Shown: piece by piece, positions 19,766 to 30,369 of the stretch
Layout of the letters: each line of letters begins with the position of its first letter
How positions within the stretch are numbered: the stretch's first letter is position 1
Assembly (NCBI GenBank): GCA_907165275.2
Contig: OU015651.1
Span: 14,964,501-15,028,500 of the forward strand
Direction: 5' to 3'
DNA length: 64,000 bases
Source: Zygaena filipendulae
Taxonomy: Eukaryota; Arthropoda; Insecta; Lepidoptera; Zygaenidae
Program-made: the position numbers and the translations under genes
Notes under the pieces: generated by a model
Seen by the model: only the letters and a program-made list of their open reading frames with translations
What the model was told of the DNA's origin: nothing
Databases searched by the model: none

Positions 19766-20549
19766 CAATAAGCTAAGATGACTAGTTTTGTACAAACATT
19801 TTTTTTAATTCTCATAAATCTGGGTTGGAAAATGAGAAAATTTATTTCCATTTCGGTAATTATTTAATTGATTTATTTATCAAATTAGCCATTTGTATAT
19901 TATAATTTTTCCCCGATACTATGTTTGATTTTTACGGTAACAATTAATTTATTATTGGAGTTATTATTTAACTAAAAAATAAACTTTTCTTCAATACTAT
20001 TTGCCGAACTCATCGTAAGATGATTATAAAACAGACTTATAAGCTAGCCGTTTATGAATTACTACGACCCATTGTACCTACTATCTTTAAGACATTTTTA
20101 TTCACTGTTCGGTTTCTTTCTTATTTATTCAAACGGAAATCCGCCGTAGACTGCAATGATTATGTACACCGAGTTTGCGATGAAAATTATAGGGCATTTG
20201 GAAATGGCGTCAGAATAAAGATATGGACGGTGTTTTCTGCATTTGAATATTGTATTCTTTACTGAATTTCAAAAAGAACGTTCTGTATTTAAGCGTTTTT
20301 TGTTTATTTTTGGTTACGACGTGAGGTACTTTATATTTTTGCCACTGTCTGAAGATTTGATGAGAAGGGGTTGTTGCAAATGTGTTTGTATTTGTAGCAT
20401 TGTTATTTGCTATATAACTTGATATATATTAAGAGATAGATTAGGGGTGACCCTTGTCCAGGTGCGAAGGTTTGTTTTCTGATACGATGATGCTACTGAA
20501 TCATGATATTATAACATTTGATCTATCTTCTTAATATATGTATATAAAT
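19766..20549. other. non-coding, nothing recognised
   Basis: AT-rich. The 81-codon frame at 20020-20265 has no motif or neighbours that would support a gene. Confidence 0.4.
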
Positions 20550-20800
20550 TACGCGTCACGTTGTTTGTACGCGATGGACTCCTAAACTACTGAATCGATC
20601 ATGGAGAAATTTGACCCAACTTAAAAGATAGGATAGTTTTTATCCCGGAATTCCGGCGGGAACTCCGAAATTAATACGGGTAACAGCTTATCACCGTAAA
20701 CAACTGTCAGGGGTACAAAGAAAGACATAGAGTACTTTTTTCCCGGAATTCCCGCGGGAACTCCGAAATTACCGTGGATGAAATCGCGGGGGACAGCTAG
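20550..20800 (+). mobile_element. Helitron-like copy with doubled tail
   Basis: GTCACGTTGTTTG head, a first tail ending GGGTAACAGCTTA (about 20689), then a second tail ending GGGGGACAGCTAG at 20800. The doubled tail is shared with 26527-26716 and probably arose before dispersal. Confidence 0.75.
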
Positions 20801-20998
20801 TACTAATATGTACTGTACTCGTAAATGTGACAGTCTGGATGGATGGATGAATGTTTGTTACTCGATTACGCCTTAAAGGCTGAACGGAATTGGATGGAAT
20901 TCGGCACCGAGACGGAGAGGTGGACACAGGGTACTTTTTATTCGGGAATTCCCGCGGGAACACCGGAGTAACCACGAGTATACCGCAGGGAACATGAA
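20801..20998 (+). mobile_element. Helitron-like copy, adjoining the previous
   Basis: Begins TACTAATATGTACTG directly after CTAG of the preceding copy. It carries a GGAT tract (about 20834-20852) and ends in decayed CCGCAGGGAACATGA. Confidence 0.65.
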
Positions 20999-21535
20999 GA
21001 TTGTTTCCATTAGCGCAAGGCTTCTATGTTCAACGTCTCTTCCGTGCGGTAATTATTTCTAGATAACTTTTGACCTTTTGAGTTCACGTGATTCGCTGAA
21101 ATATATCATTTGGGGGTGAATCTGGTGCGCCATCTGGCGAACAGAACGACCAATTTATATGCTTATTTTAGCACGCTTGATAACTATACAGGATGGATGA
21201 TTATTTTTGGCGCAGACTATACTCTATTATTTATTGCTAGTTATATTAAAGGTAATAAATTTTTCTATATGTGGAAACTGCTAGGTCTTGGAATTTTTTT
21301 TTATATTGTATGTATTTTTATTTTGTATTTTTGTGTACCGTTTGTTTCCCGAAAAATAAATAAATAAATCATTTCTACGTAATTGGAATGGAAAATATTC
21401 TGTAACTTTAGATTCTTCACAGACTTAAATCTTGTGATTATTTTTTTTGTGGACGTTTCTTACGTCGTCGCTGCTTGTTGGTATTGAGTGTTTAGTATAG
21501 CAATAGTATTCGTAGAACCGCATTCGGCGCACCGA
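20999..21535. other. non-coding, nothing recognised
   Basis: The 85-codon frame at 21110-21367 would encode a hydrophobic peptide, but its composition simply reflects T-rich DNA. Confidence 0.4.
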
Positions 21536-21803
21536 TACCGAATAGCTGTTTCCCACAGTTTCACTCTAGCTAATTTTGGAGTTCCCTTGGGAATTCCAAA
21601 GTTTATATATAGTACCCCATGTCCTTATCTGTATACCCCTGACAATGAGTATGCAATATTTTGTGATGGTCGGTTCTTTTTCGATGTTCCCGCGGGAATT
21701 CTGTGATAAAAGTAGGTATCTTGTATCGGTTGAGTAGTTAAGGTGTGAAAGCATAAACTAACAAACAAAAAACTCACATTCGCATTTATAACACTAGGAT
21801 AAG
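21536..21803 (-). mobile_element. Helitron-like copy with internal duplication
   Basis: AATAGCTGTTTCCCACAGTTTC to TTCGCATTTATAACACTAGGA. The GTTCCCnnGGGAATTC block occurs twice (about 21581 and 21685). Confidence 0.7.
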
Positions 21804-22214
21804 GATTCGTTGACAAATGAGTCTTATTGAAGTTCAGCACTTGCGACCATTGTTAGGTACTTAGGATTAAATTAAACTTTTTTTTTAAAATTTATCCTTT
21901 AAAAATAAACAAACACAAAAAAATCAAGTCTTTTCTCTTGATTTTATCTATACAAGATAATATTTGTGAGTTTGTGAGGTTGCAGGGGGGTAATCTCTGG
22001 ATCTACTGAATCGATTTTGAAAAGTAAGAACAGTATGGATTGACATGTTAATAAGACAGTTCACGCAGCTCTGCTTATTTATCTCTAGAGTCCCGGCATG
22101 TAGAAGAGCGTTGTCTATAGTTTATAACCCCGCACCCGCCGTGTGTCCTGTGCCCGCCGCTGTAGCGTGCCGCAGCTCGTCGCACTGCGGCACGTAGTCT
22201 GTCGGGACGATGCC

Positions 22215-22520
22215 AGAGAGTTTTTTTAAAAACGACTTCCAAAAAAAAAATAACAAGTATTTTCTTTCCACTAAAAAAGGTAACTGAGTTTCTGGCCAGT
22301 TCTTCTCGGTAGAGCTCTCACGACGGGCGAGTTTTATAAACTGGCTTCCAAAAAAAAAACAAGTCTTTCGACAAAAAAAAAAGTCTACCGAGTTTCTTGT
22401 CAGTTTTTCTCAGACGCTCTCACGATACGCGTGTTTTTAAAAAATGTCTTTAAAAAAAAGTTTTGTCTTTCTACTAAAATGAGACAACTGAGTTTCTTGT
22501 CAGTTCTACTCTACTTTTCT
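22215..22520. repeat. three tandem ~100-bp units, LINE 3'-UTR-like
   Basis: GAGTTTCTKGYCAGTT recurs at about 22286, 22390 and 22490, each preceded by A-rich sequence. The word is familiar from 3' ends of lepidopteran LINEs and recurs singly near 47880. Confidence 0.6.
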
Positions 22521-22869
22521 ACTCTACTCTACGTTCTAAATGCCAGTCATTTTACAACTTAGCTCTAAGAAGCCGGTGACGATTGTAAGTGTTTGAGCCA
22601 ACCGACCGAAGTATCACATCAATAGGAAAAATAAAAAAAATTGTCAATTCTTCCATCTTTTGTAAAATTCAAGTTTAATTATATTCACGTAACCTTTAAA
22701 AAAACAGTTATAATTAAACATGTCAAAACTATCTTTGGGACTTTAGTTGTTACAACTTAAAAGTCGACTTATCGATTTTAGTGTTTTAGAAACTAAGGGT
22801 TTATGTGTAAAATATGAAATGACTGCCCCAAAACTTTCGTTTTCAAAATGTTTCACTACTTTTTTTTAT

Positions 22870-22945
22870 TTATGTTGTTCTGCATTGTTCATTTGTGTTG
22901 TGTGTCTCATCTAGCTTAAGTAAATCTTTCTTTCTTTCTTTAAAA
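22870..22945 (+). mobile_element. LINE 3' end with (TTTC)n tail
   Basis: GTTCATTTGTGTTGTGTGTCTC then CTTTCTTTCTTTCTTT. The complement occurs at 36870-36950, so it is an interspersed family. Confidence 0.6.
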
Positions 22946-23040
22946 AATGCAACTTTTTACCACTTGAATGATCTTTTACACGACCTCCTCCGACGCCCCA
23001 ACTCGCACTCCACTCGATAAATTCTCGAGTACACAACTCT

Positions 23041-23205
23041 ATAATAAAGAATAATTATCTTTTCGGCAACGTTCGGGCGAGGGCGCCCGGCGCGGCGGCG
23101 TGCCTCAATTAATTGCGGGAAGCGATCTCGGTTAATGCCGCTAGATTAAACCTTGGCTAGATCGACATCGCATACCCGCGACCTTCCAACGACCTCAGGT
23201 TAAAT
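23041..23205. other. unique GC-rich block
   Basis: CpG-rich, repeat-free sequence with GGCGCCCGGCGCGGCGGCG and two TAAT-type homeodomain-like cores (TTAATTG, TTAATG). It might be a conserved regulatory element. No coding signal. Confidence 0.3.
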
Positions 23206-23212
23206 TAAATAC

Positions 23213-23470
23213 TACTAGCTGTTCCTCGCGGTCTCACCCGCGTTATTTTCGGAGATTCTTGCGGGAATTCCAGAGTAACAAGTAGCGAGCGGTTCGGTAG
23301 CGAGGGCGCTCGGCGCTTCCTAGGACTGCTGCGCCCGTGTACAACGCACGTCGCACACTCTGCACTTGGTAGAGAGACGCCTCAGCTCTATGTCGACTGA
23401 CAAGACTGACTGTATGGTAATCATGATGATCGATTACAGTTAAGGCGTGAAATCATTACTATAATAAATA
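23213..23470 (-). mobile_element. Helitron-like copy, interrupted
   Basis: 3' end ACTAGCTGTTCCTCGCGG to about 23283, then about 130 bp of GC-rich non-family DNA, then family sequence ATGATGATCG...AAGGCGTGAAATC from about 23421. Confidence 0.55.
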
Positions 23471-23757
23471 AAATAAATAAAAATAAAAATCGCATTTAGG
23501 ATTACATTAGAATGACGATGTCGGTGACAAACGAGTCCTTTTGATCTATTACGTTCGTGTAGCGGCTTCCGGTGCTCAGGGTTCCTTAAGGGTTGGTTCG
23601 TACCAGCACCTTAAAGGTACCGGTTCTAAGTAGTTCAAAAAGTTAAACGATCTATATGTGATTTCTTGTCATCGTTTCTCGCGCTTAAAACTTTCGATAA
23701 AGTCGGAAAGTCTGTTAGAACACGTCACAGAAGTTTTTAAAACGTTCCTAATGAAAA
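23471..23757. other. non-coding spacer
   Basis: Starts with an AATAAA-rich run (23463-23492). Nothing else is recognised. Confidence 0.4.
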
Positions 23758-24272
23758 ATCACGTTGATTTCGGAGTTCCCGCTTGAATGGGCATGTGGAC
23801 TAATTTTTGTTTTTTAGCCCGTCTTGTAGATTATTAAAAAATATTGGACACGTATTTTTTCTTTTTTACGTACTTAATCAAAAAATAACGGCGATATATT
23901 GAGTTGAAATTTCGCGTAATGTCACTATTCTGACAGTTTGTATAGCGGTTTTGGCGGTTAGTGACGTCACGACCCCCTCACCCTAAACTTTAATGCGCTT
24001 TAACTCTGTGTATATTTTAATTTATTTGAAAAAGCAAAAAATACGTGTCTATTGTTTTTTATTTTCTAACTGACGGACTAATTAGAATTTTGATTTTCAA
24101 AAGTAGTCCACATCCCAACTGGATAAAATATATACCTTATGTTTCTGTATCTCTGATAACATGTAGGTACATGCAAAATTTCATGATAATCGGTCCAGTA
24201 GTGAAGGCTTAAAAAGGTAACTGACACAATAATAAACCAAACAAACTCACATCTGAATTTGTAATACAGCAA
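23758..24272 (-). mobile_element. Helitron-like copy interrupted by MITE-C
   Basis: CACGTTGATTTCGGAGTTCCC (to 23785) continues after the MITE with GGATAAAATATATACC...AAACAAACTCACATC. The interruption falls in the GGGAATTCCGGGATAAAA zone. Confidence 0.7.
23786..24117 (+). mobile_element. MITE-C copy nested in Helitron-like element
   Basis: AATGGGCATGTGGACTA / AGTAGTCCACATCCC ends. The left palindrome has decayed (GTAATGTCAC); the right TGACGTCA is at 23962-23969. Confidence 0.8.
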
Positions 24273-24615
24273 ATAAATTCGGTAATTTTCAATTAAAGTG
24301 TAAATTGCTATGGGAGTTGTAAACAACAGCTTACCTACCTGTTTAATAAGTTCTATATCCGCTATTTTGGCATTCGCTTTTGTACGATCCGAATCACTCC
24401 GTGTGACCGCAGAGCTTCATAACATATACATATAATAATTTACACACGCGTCGTCTGTAAATTATGTATTAATAGTTACAATCACACACTCGAGCCCCGG
24501 TATATCCCTCTCTTTAGGCATCAAGTGACAGCTTTATGCCTCTGTATGCGATTCAGTTGGGGAGTTTATTCTATAGGATAGAGTGGATATAGGTTATAGG
24601 GTTCTGTTGAATGTC
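24273..24615. other. non-coding, nothing recognised
   Basis: AT-rich spacer without recognisable features. Confidence 0.4.
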
Positions 24616-24743
24616 AGTATTTAAGAATAGAATAGAATAGAATAGAATAGAAAAAAGTTTATTTGATACCATAAAGATAAAATAAGTATAAGCGTGAGTC
24701 TTAAACTAGAATAGTTGGTACCAAAATGGCTACCACTCAGCAT
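24616..24743 (-). mobile_element. LINE 3' end with (GAATA)n tail, second copy
   Basis: Nearly identical to 16062-16176 over its length, then cut off at the left edge of the next palindromic MITE. Confidence 0.6.
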
Positions 24744-24746
24744 TAA

Positions 24747-25005
24747 CGGCCGCACTCAGAGTCGACTTTAATGATTACTTAGTTAAGTATAGATTTTTAA
24801 AACAAAACTGCCGCAGTCAGAGACATTCAGTTATTAAATCAGACAAGTTTAATAAATTAATGTTAATTGACATTTAACTAATTAAATTACATCTCATTAA
24901 ATGCCAATTAACATTAATTTACTGAATGTCTCTGACTGCGGCAGTTTTGTTTTAAAAATCTATACTTAACTAAGTAATCATTAAAGTCGACTCTGAGTGC
25001 GGCGG
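24747..25005. mobile_element. MITE-P palindrome, 259 bp
   Basis: CGGCCGCACTCAGAGTCG arms with TAA on both sides (24744-24746, 25006-25008), the TWA duplication expected of PIF/Harbinger elements. The loop is about 20 bp longer than in the other copies. Confidence 0.88.
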
Positions 25006-25089
25006 TAAGAGTTTACATCTAAGTATATAACCTAGAAAGTTTGCTCGAAACAGAGTTTAGTATATTATCTAAAATTATCTTGAAATTGC

Positions 25090-25227
25090 TCAATATATTA
25101 TGTAATAATATGTAATAATATGTGTAGTATATACCACGTTTGCTTGGTTTCCACGACACAAGCTTATAGCTTAGTGTGGGATCAAGTAGATCTGTGTGTT
25201 GTGAAGTGGATTATTATTATTATTATA
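25090..25227 (+). mobile_element. tRNA-derived SINE, 5'-truncated
   Basis: From TGTAGTATATACCACGTTTG to GTGGATTATTATTATTAT. It matches the 3' half of the full SINE at 26229-26515 in opposite orientation. Confidence 0.7.
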
Positions 25228-25269
25228 TAGCATCGCACTGAGTTAGGGGTGGCAATTGACATTTTTCCT

Positions 25270-25436
25270 ACTGTCAAAATGCGAAAGTAACTCTGTCAGT
25301 GTGTTACCTTTTACGTCTGAACTCAAACGATAAACGTGAAATATTGCATACACTTTATCAGGAGTGCAGAAAAGGGCATAAGGGATTTGGGATTTAACTT
25401 CGAAATTAACGCGGGTGAAATCATGGGGTATCCTAA
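25270..25436 (+). mobile_element. Helitron-like copy, diverged
   Basis: AAATGCGAAAGTAACTCTG to TTAACGCGGGTGAAATCATGGGG, first of three copies in a row on this strand. Confidence 0.65.
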
Positions 25437-25440
25437 CTAA

Positions 25441-25636
25441 TCCTTATTAATATTATAGATGCGAAAGTGAGTTTTTATGTTTCTTACGCTTTCACGCCTC
25501 AACGGCTCAACAAACTATCATGAAATTTAGCATACACGTTGTCAGGGATACAGAGAAGGATACAAGGTACTTTTTATCCCGGAATTTCTGCGTGACTTTC
25601 GAAATTAACGCGCGAGAAACCGCGGGGAACAGCTAG
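25441..25636 (+). mobile_element. Helitron-like copy, full length
   Basis: TCCTTATTAATATTATAGATG to GGGGAACAGCTAG; 196 bp, a good example of the canonical short form. Confidence 0.82.
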
Positions 25637-25659
25637 TATAATTATAAACTAACTATAAA

Positions 25660-25822
25660 TCCTACTAATATTATAAATGTGAAAGTGTAAAGGAAAAACG
25701 GCTGAACGGATTTGGATGAAATTTGGCATACACGTTGTCAGGGATACAGGGAAGAACAAAGGATACTTTTCATCCCGGAATTGCCGCGTGATCTTCGAAA
25801 TTAACGAGGGTGAAACAGCTAA
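25660..25822 (+). mobile_element. Helitron-like copy with CTAA end
   Basis: TCCTACTAATATTATAAATG to GGGTGAAACAGCTAA. The CTAA end still fits the CTRR rule. Confidence 0.8.
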
Positions 25823-26091
25823 TATAATTATAAACTAACTATTATAAATAACATTTAAGATATAACTAGCTCACATATCCAACTGGCCACCTACGTATAC
25901 CTACGTTTGTCAAGGATTTTTTTGTATCTCCAATTTGCATAAGTATATCAATACAATTCCCCGGTCGGCCGGTCACGAAACAGCCCACGTAGGAATGCAA
26001 GTCTCGTCGCAGATGGATGTTAACGTCAAATGCAGCCGGTATGAACGCCAGCAACCGGGTCACTCGCGTTGGCCCAGTGCCACCGCGTATA
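25823..26091. other. unique GC-balanced sequence
   Basis: 25960-26085 is repeat-free and GC-rich, with no coding or RNA signal I recognise. Confidence 0.35.
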
Positions 26092-26228
26092 GGGTTGTCA
26101 GGTGTCCGGCATGTTAGGCTTTTTACGGACGTATCCGGCTAATTTTTTTCCATCCGGCCTGTCCGGCCTTTGTTGGAATTATTTCTAAGTGCCGCGCAAG
26201 TCGAAAGTCAAGCGCAAGTAAAGTCGCA

Positions 26229-26515
26229 ATTATAATAATAATAATAATAATAATAATAATCCACATCACAACACACAGATCTATTTGATCCCACAGTAAG
26301 CTATTATTAGCTTGTGTCGTGGAAACCAAGCAAACGTGGTATATACTACATAGAATTACTTATATATTATACTATAGATATATATAAACACACCCAGCCT
26401 GGAAAATGGAACCCTGTGTTCAACACACAAAGTCCACCCCCACCGGGAATCGAACCCGGAACCCCTTGATTAGCGGGCAGGTATGGTGACCTCTGCGCCA
26501 ATCGGGTCGTCATGG
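26229..26515 (-). mobile_element. full-length tRNA-derived SINE
   Basis: Read on the minus strand: A box TGGCGCAGAGG (26490-26500) and B box GGTTCGATTCC (26446-26456) about 34 bp apart as in a tRNA, then a unique body and an (ATT)n tail at 26229-26260. The A and B boxes form an internal RNA polymerase III promoter. Not a functional tRNA: no CCA-ready acceptor stem is evident. Confidence 0.82.
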
Positions 26516-26526
26516 TCATCATTAAT

Positions 26527-26716
26527 ATGGTCCAACTTAAAAGATAGGATAGTTTTCATCCCAGAATTCCCGCGGGAACTCCGGAATTATTGCGGGAACA
26601 GCTAATCACCGTAAACTACTGACAGGGGTACAAAAAAAGGACATAGAGTACTTTTTCCCGCAATTCCTGCGGGAACTCCGAAATTACCGCGGATGGAATT
26701 GCGCGGGACAGCCAGT
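26527..26716 (+). mobile_element. Helitron-like copy with doubled tail, head lost
   Basis: ATGGTCCAACTTAAAAGATAG to GCGCGGGACAGCCAG. Same doubled-tail subfamily as 20550-20800. Confidence 0.7.
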
Positions 26717-27023
26717 TTTGTATAAGACTTACGCTTCAAAAAAAATAAATCATTGTTTTTTTAATTAAATATGAAGTATTGTCCGACTTTTAGAAGATGT
26801 AATGTCCGCATTTAAAAAAGCTATGACTAGCTATTAAAAATGATATGTCCGAATTTTGGGGTAAAATGTCCGGCCAAACGAACTTTTGAGTCCGCCTTGT
26901 CTGTTTTTGTACTTATGGCAACCCTAACATTACTAACATATTGTACTGCATAGTCCTCTTATAATGCGAAAATTTTCTTCTGATGATGCATGGTGCAGTG
27001 ATGTTACAGTGGCAATGTGGTGT

Positions 27024-27347
27024 AATGGGCTAGTTGACTAAATTTTAGTCCGGTTTGTAGATTCATAAAAAATATTGGACACGTATTTTTTCTTTTTTTA
27101 CGTAATCAAAAAATAACGGCGATATATTGGGTTGAAATTTCGCGTGACGTCACTATCCGGTGCAGTTTGTATAAGGGCTTATAGCGGTTAATGACGTCAC
27201 GAGCCCCCACCCTAAACTTTAATGAGCTTTATCTATGTATATTTTAATTAATTTGAGAAAGAAAAAATACGTGTCGATTATTTTTTTTATTATCTTACTG
27301 ACGAACTAATTAGAATTTTGATTTTCAAAAGTCGTCACCATCCCTAT
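27024..27347 (+). mobile_element. MITE-C copy
   Basis: AATGGGCTAGTTGACTA start, GTCGTCACCATCCCTATT end. TGACGTCA at 27145-27152 and 27192-27199. Confidence 0.8.
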
Positions 27348-27574
27348 TCAAGCGGGCGGTTGTAATACGAAGTGAAAAACTTTACATAGTGGAAACGAGA
27401 GCAAAAGAGAGTTACTATGAGCTCGCACTCATACCAGCGGAGAATGCAGTTGACTCTTTGATAAACTGATTGTAAGCGGTAAAGCAGAGTTGGCTATATT
27501 ATTCTCTTTAGCTCCAGAATTATTGCCATACCCGAAAAGGGTCACTAAGTTGTAAGCACAATATAATATTATGT

Positions 27575-27630
27575 AACATCTGATTTGAAATGTACACTCG
27601 GTTGCAATAAATATTTGATTGATTGATTTT
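27575..27630 (+). mobile_element. LINE 3' end with (ATTG)n tail
   Basis: GTACACTCGGTTGCAATAAA followed by TGATTGATTGATT, a poly(A) signal then simple tail. Confidence 0.45.
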
Positions 27631-27727
27631 ATGTTAACGATTTTAGAATGTCAACATGACAAAGGGGGCGTACATTAAAAAGGACGGTATAGCAAAAGAA
27701 ACTACTATTATTTATGTACCTAATTAC

Positions 27728-27858
27728 AATACGGTAATTACCCGCGGGAATTTCAGGATAAGAGTACCCTATGTCCTTCTCTGTACCCCTGATAATGTAT
27801 GTGCAAAATTTCATGAAGATCTGAGCCGTTGAGGTGTGAAAGCGTAACAAACAATAGT
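27728..27858 (-). mobile_element. Helitron-like copy, partial
   Basis: Starts at AATTACCCGCGGGAATTTC (3' hairpin end missing) and runs to GTGAAAGCGTAACAAAC. Confidence 0.7.
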
Positions 27859-27865
27859 ACATTGT

Positions 27866-28255
27866 TATCCTAGGGGTGAAAGTAACTTATTTAGTCCCGA
27901 GACGAGGGCGCCAATAGATCGAGGGACTAAATAAGTCTTCCTCCCGAGGATAACACTGTGCTTTTCATTACGAATGCAAGGAAAGTCAAAATAAAAATAG
28001 GAATTAGCTAAAGAAAAAAATGAGTGGATTTTATTTTACATAAATCAACCAATAGGTGTGCTACTGGCCAGTAAGTATGCCCCCTATGACATAAAAAAAA
28101 AACTTGAGTTTCTGCAGTATCCAGCTGTCAGTTGAAAGCGATTCTCCCTAGGGCTGAAAAGTGTTACTTTCAACCCGCTTCTCAGGCAACTTCAGACCTA
28201 CTTTCCGAGTATGAGTAATGAAAACTTACTTTCACATTTATAATAATAAGGATCA
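27866..28255. repeat. inverted-repeat hairpin and degraded repeats
   Basis: 27866-27952 pairs with itself: TTATCCT...ACTTATTTAGTCCC against GGGACTAAATAAGT...AGGATAA. Further on, CCCCTATGACATAAAAAA (about 28079-28098) resembles a LINE 3' end, and CACATTTATAATAATAAGGAT (about 28233-28253) a Helitron-like head. Confidence 0.5.
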
Positions 28256-28439
28256 TCATAATGAAGTAACAATTGGACTTCAAATAGCGAATAGACAGGC
28301 TATAGCGCGAATTGGTGGAATGATACGCCGGTAGTGTTAGAACGACCGGAAATTGGTTGTATCGCGGGCGGCAAGGCTCTGCGGGGAGGCTGTGACCACA
28401 GATCAGATAGACAGGGCGATACTCGATACGTTTGTTACT

Positions 28440-28545
28440 AACCAGCCGATTGCCTTCGGATTCGCTCGCGTAAATTTCAGCGTTGCCGTGGGAATTCCGG
28501 GACGAACGTACCCCATGTCATTCAGGAACTCTGTAGCCTGCATAT
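28440..28545 (-). mobile_element. Helitron-like fragment
   Basis: GTAAATTTCAGCGTTGCCGTGGGAATTCCGGG is the central family block (28470-28501); both ends are lost. Confidence 0.5.
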
Positions 28546-28635
28546 GTAGAATACATTATTGTTTTTGAAGTCGGTTTCAGTTTTTCTGTTTAACTGTAAT
28601 CAAAGCCGAAGGAGAAGTAGCTAGTTGTATACAAT

Positions 28636-28837
28636 ACTTTGCCCCGCAGTTTCACCCGCGGTAATTTTGGAGTTCCCGCAGGAACGGAGCGCTGGATAAA
28701 AATTACCCTATGTCCTTCTCTGTGCCCCTGATAACGTGCATGCCAAATTTCATCCAAATCCGTTAAGCCGTTTTTGCGTGATTGAGTAACAAACATCCAA
28801 ACATCCAAACTTTCACATTTATAATATTAGTAGGATT
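28636..28837 (-). mobile_element. Helitron-like copy, near full length
   Basis: GCCCCGCAGTTTCACCCGCGG to CACATTTATAATATTAGTAGGA. Best match to the 35801 copy. Confidence 0.82.
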
Positions 28838-28867
28838 AAAATTTTACAGGATAAAGATAAATAAATA

Positions 28868-29125
28868 TCTGGGCGACCGAGCTTCGCTCGTTGTGGTAAC
28901 TTCTCCCGGAGAAAGTCGCCTATAGCGCCATCTGTTGTTAAGTAGAAAATAAGTACCAAACACTCCTTGTTCATTGTCTGAAAACACGGATAAAACGACG
29001 TATTCTAAAAATGAAACTTAGCTAGATCGATTAATCGCCCCCGAAACCCCCGCATACTTTTTATGAAAATCGTGGAAGCCGTTTCCGAGATTCAGATTAT
29101 GTACCTACAGATAGATAAATAATAA
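28868..29125 (+). repeat. interspersed repeat, GCGACCGAGCTTCGCTCG type
   Basis: CTGGGCGACCGAGCTTCGCTCG and GGAAGCCGTTTCCGAGATTC (29086-29105) are words I know from a repeat abundant in lepidopteran sequence. The class is uncertain. Confidence 0.45.
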
Positions 29126-29139
29126 TTATACAAGTTGCA

Positions 29140-29326
29140 AATCTGTCGCCAAGCACCTAACGGTGTGTTCCGGCAGCCCCACTTGAAAGTCAGTTCCCAT
29201 CCCCATTCAGGTCGGCAACGCACCTGCATGCCTTCTGGTGTTACAGATGTCTATGGGCGGCGGTAATCACTTACCATCAGGTGTACCACTTGCCCGTTTG
29301 CCTCCTATGACATAAAAAAAAAAAAA
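29140..29326 (+). mobile_element. LINE/SINE 3' end with poly(A)
   Basis: GGCGGTAATCACTTACCATCAGGTG then GTTTGCCTCCTATGACATAAAAAA, a 3' end very common in Lepidoptera, followed by a 13-A tail. Confidence 0.65.
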
Positions 29327-29589
29327 TACAACCACTTCAATCGATATTCAATTTAGCTGGAAATCGTTATAATTGTACCTACGTACAACAAATATAAAGA
29401 AAATAAACAAAAACGAAAAAGCACGTCGTTACGGTCCATAGATACACGATAATAGTGATTTGTCGATGCAAATGTCAGACGGCACGACACTCGACAGTGT
29501 GTGAATTGTTTGTATTATTCAATGGGGACATTCAATGTCAGTGTCGCGTTTGTTATAATAATTGTATCTATATTTTATTAACTCTTTAT

Positions 29590-30043
29590 TTTAAGGTTCC
29601 GTACCCGAAGGGTAAAACAGGGTAAAACGTACCCTGTTACTAAGTCTTCGCTGTCCGTCCGTCTGTCTGTACGACTGTCACCACGCTGTATGTCATGAAC
29701 CGTGATGGTTAGACGGTTCAAATTTTCACAGACGATGCATATCTGTTGTCGCTGTAACAAAAAAAAAAATACTAAAAAACAGAATAAACCTATACAAGAA
29801 ACGTGTTTTTTTTTTGCTCGTTTTTGCTCGATATTGATAATGGCAACAGGTAGACGCTTGAAATATTCATAGAATTTTTTGTTATATTATATTCACTTTA
29901 ATAATAAATAATTAAATTAAAATAAAACAAATATTTAAGAAGGGCTCCCATACAACAGACATGATTTTTTTTTTTGCCCTTTTTCTAGATAATGATACGG
30001 AACCCTTCGTGCGCGAGTCCGACTCGCACTTGGTCGATTTTTT
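29590..30043. repeat. interspersed repeat, GGTTCCGTACCC type
   Basis: Starts TTAAGGTTCCGTACCCGAAGG; contains CTGTCCGTCCGTCTGTCTG; ends ACGGAACCCTTCGTGCGCGAG then CACTTGGTCG. The first and last blocks are inverted relative to each other. Familiar from many lepidopteran loci, but I cannot name the class. Confidence 0.55.
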
Positions 30044-30169
30044 TTATTTCGGGGATGTCGTGCCGTTGGGTAATTATATGATTGTTGTCGCGTATCGCGT
30101 ATCAAGAGGTTTTGTAAAGAGATTTCTTCAATAGGTACCTATTTGTTTCCCAGTAGTTATTGTAATTAC

Positions 30170-30369
30170 TATATAGCCGTTCCCCGCAGTTTCACCTGCG
30201 TTAATTTCGGAGTTCCCGCGGGAACTCCGACATAAAACGTACCCTATGTAATTCTCTCTACTCTTGACAACATGCATACAAAATTTCAGAGTGATCGGTC
30301 GAGCCATCAAGGCGTGACAACGTAACAAACAAAAAAACTCACTTTCGCATTTATAATATTAGTAAGAAT
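30170..30369 (-). mobile_element. Helitron-like copy, full length
   Basis: ATAGCCGTTCCCCGCAG to CGCATTTATAATATTAGTAAGA. Confidence 0.8.

Larger units (their letters stand above)
26092..26924. mobile_element. TA-flanked inverted-repeat transposon relic
   Basis: Ends GGGTTGTCA / TGGCAACCC, each flanked by TA (26090-26091, 26925-26926), as in Tc1/mariner elements. GTCCGGC words near both ends resemble a widespread insect family starting GGGTTGCC. No transposase remains. Most of its interior is two later insertions, described next. Confidence 0.6.

Noticed and set aside
20020..20265. 81-codon frame with hydrophobic stretch
   Set aside because: No motif; AT-rich composition alone explains the hydrophobic residues.
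21110..21367. 85-codon frame resembling a small membrane protein
   Set aside because: T-rich DNA yields Phe/Leu/Ile runs; no family and no gene context.
26446..26500. Functional tRNA gene
   Set aside because: A and B boxes are present, but they head a SINE with an (ATT)n tail; no complete cloverleaf was seen.
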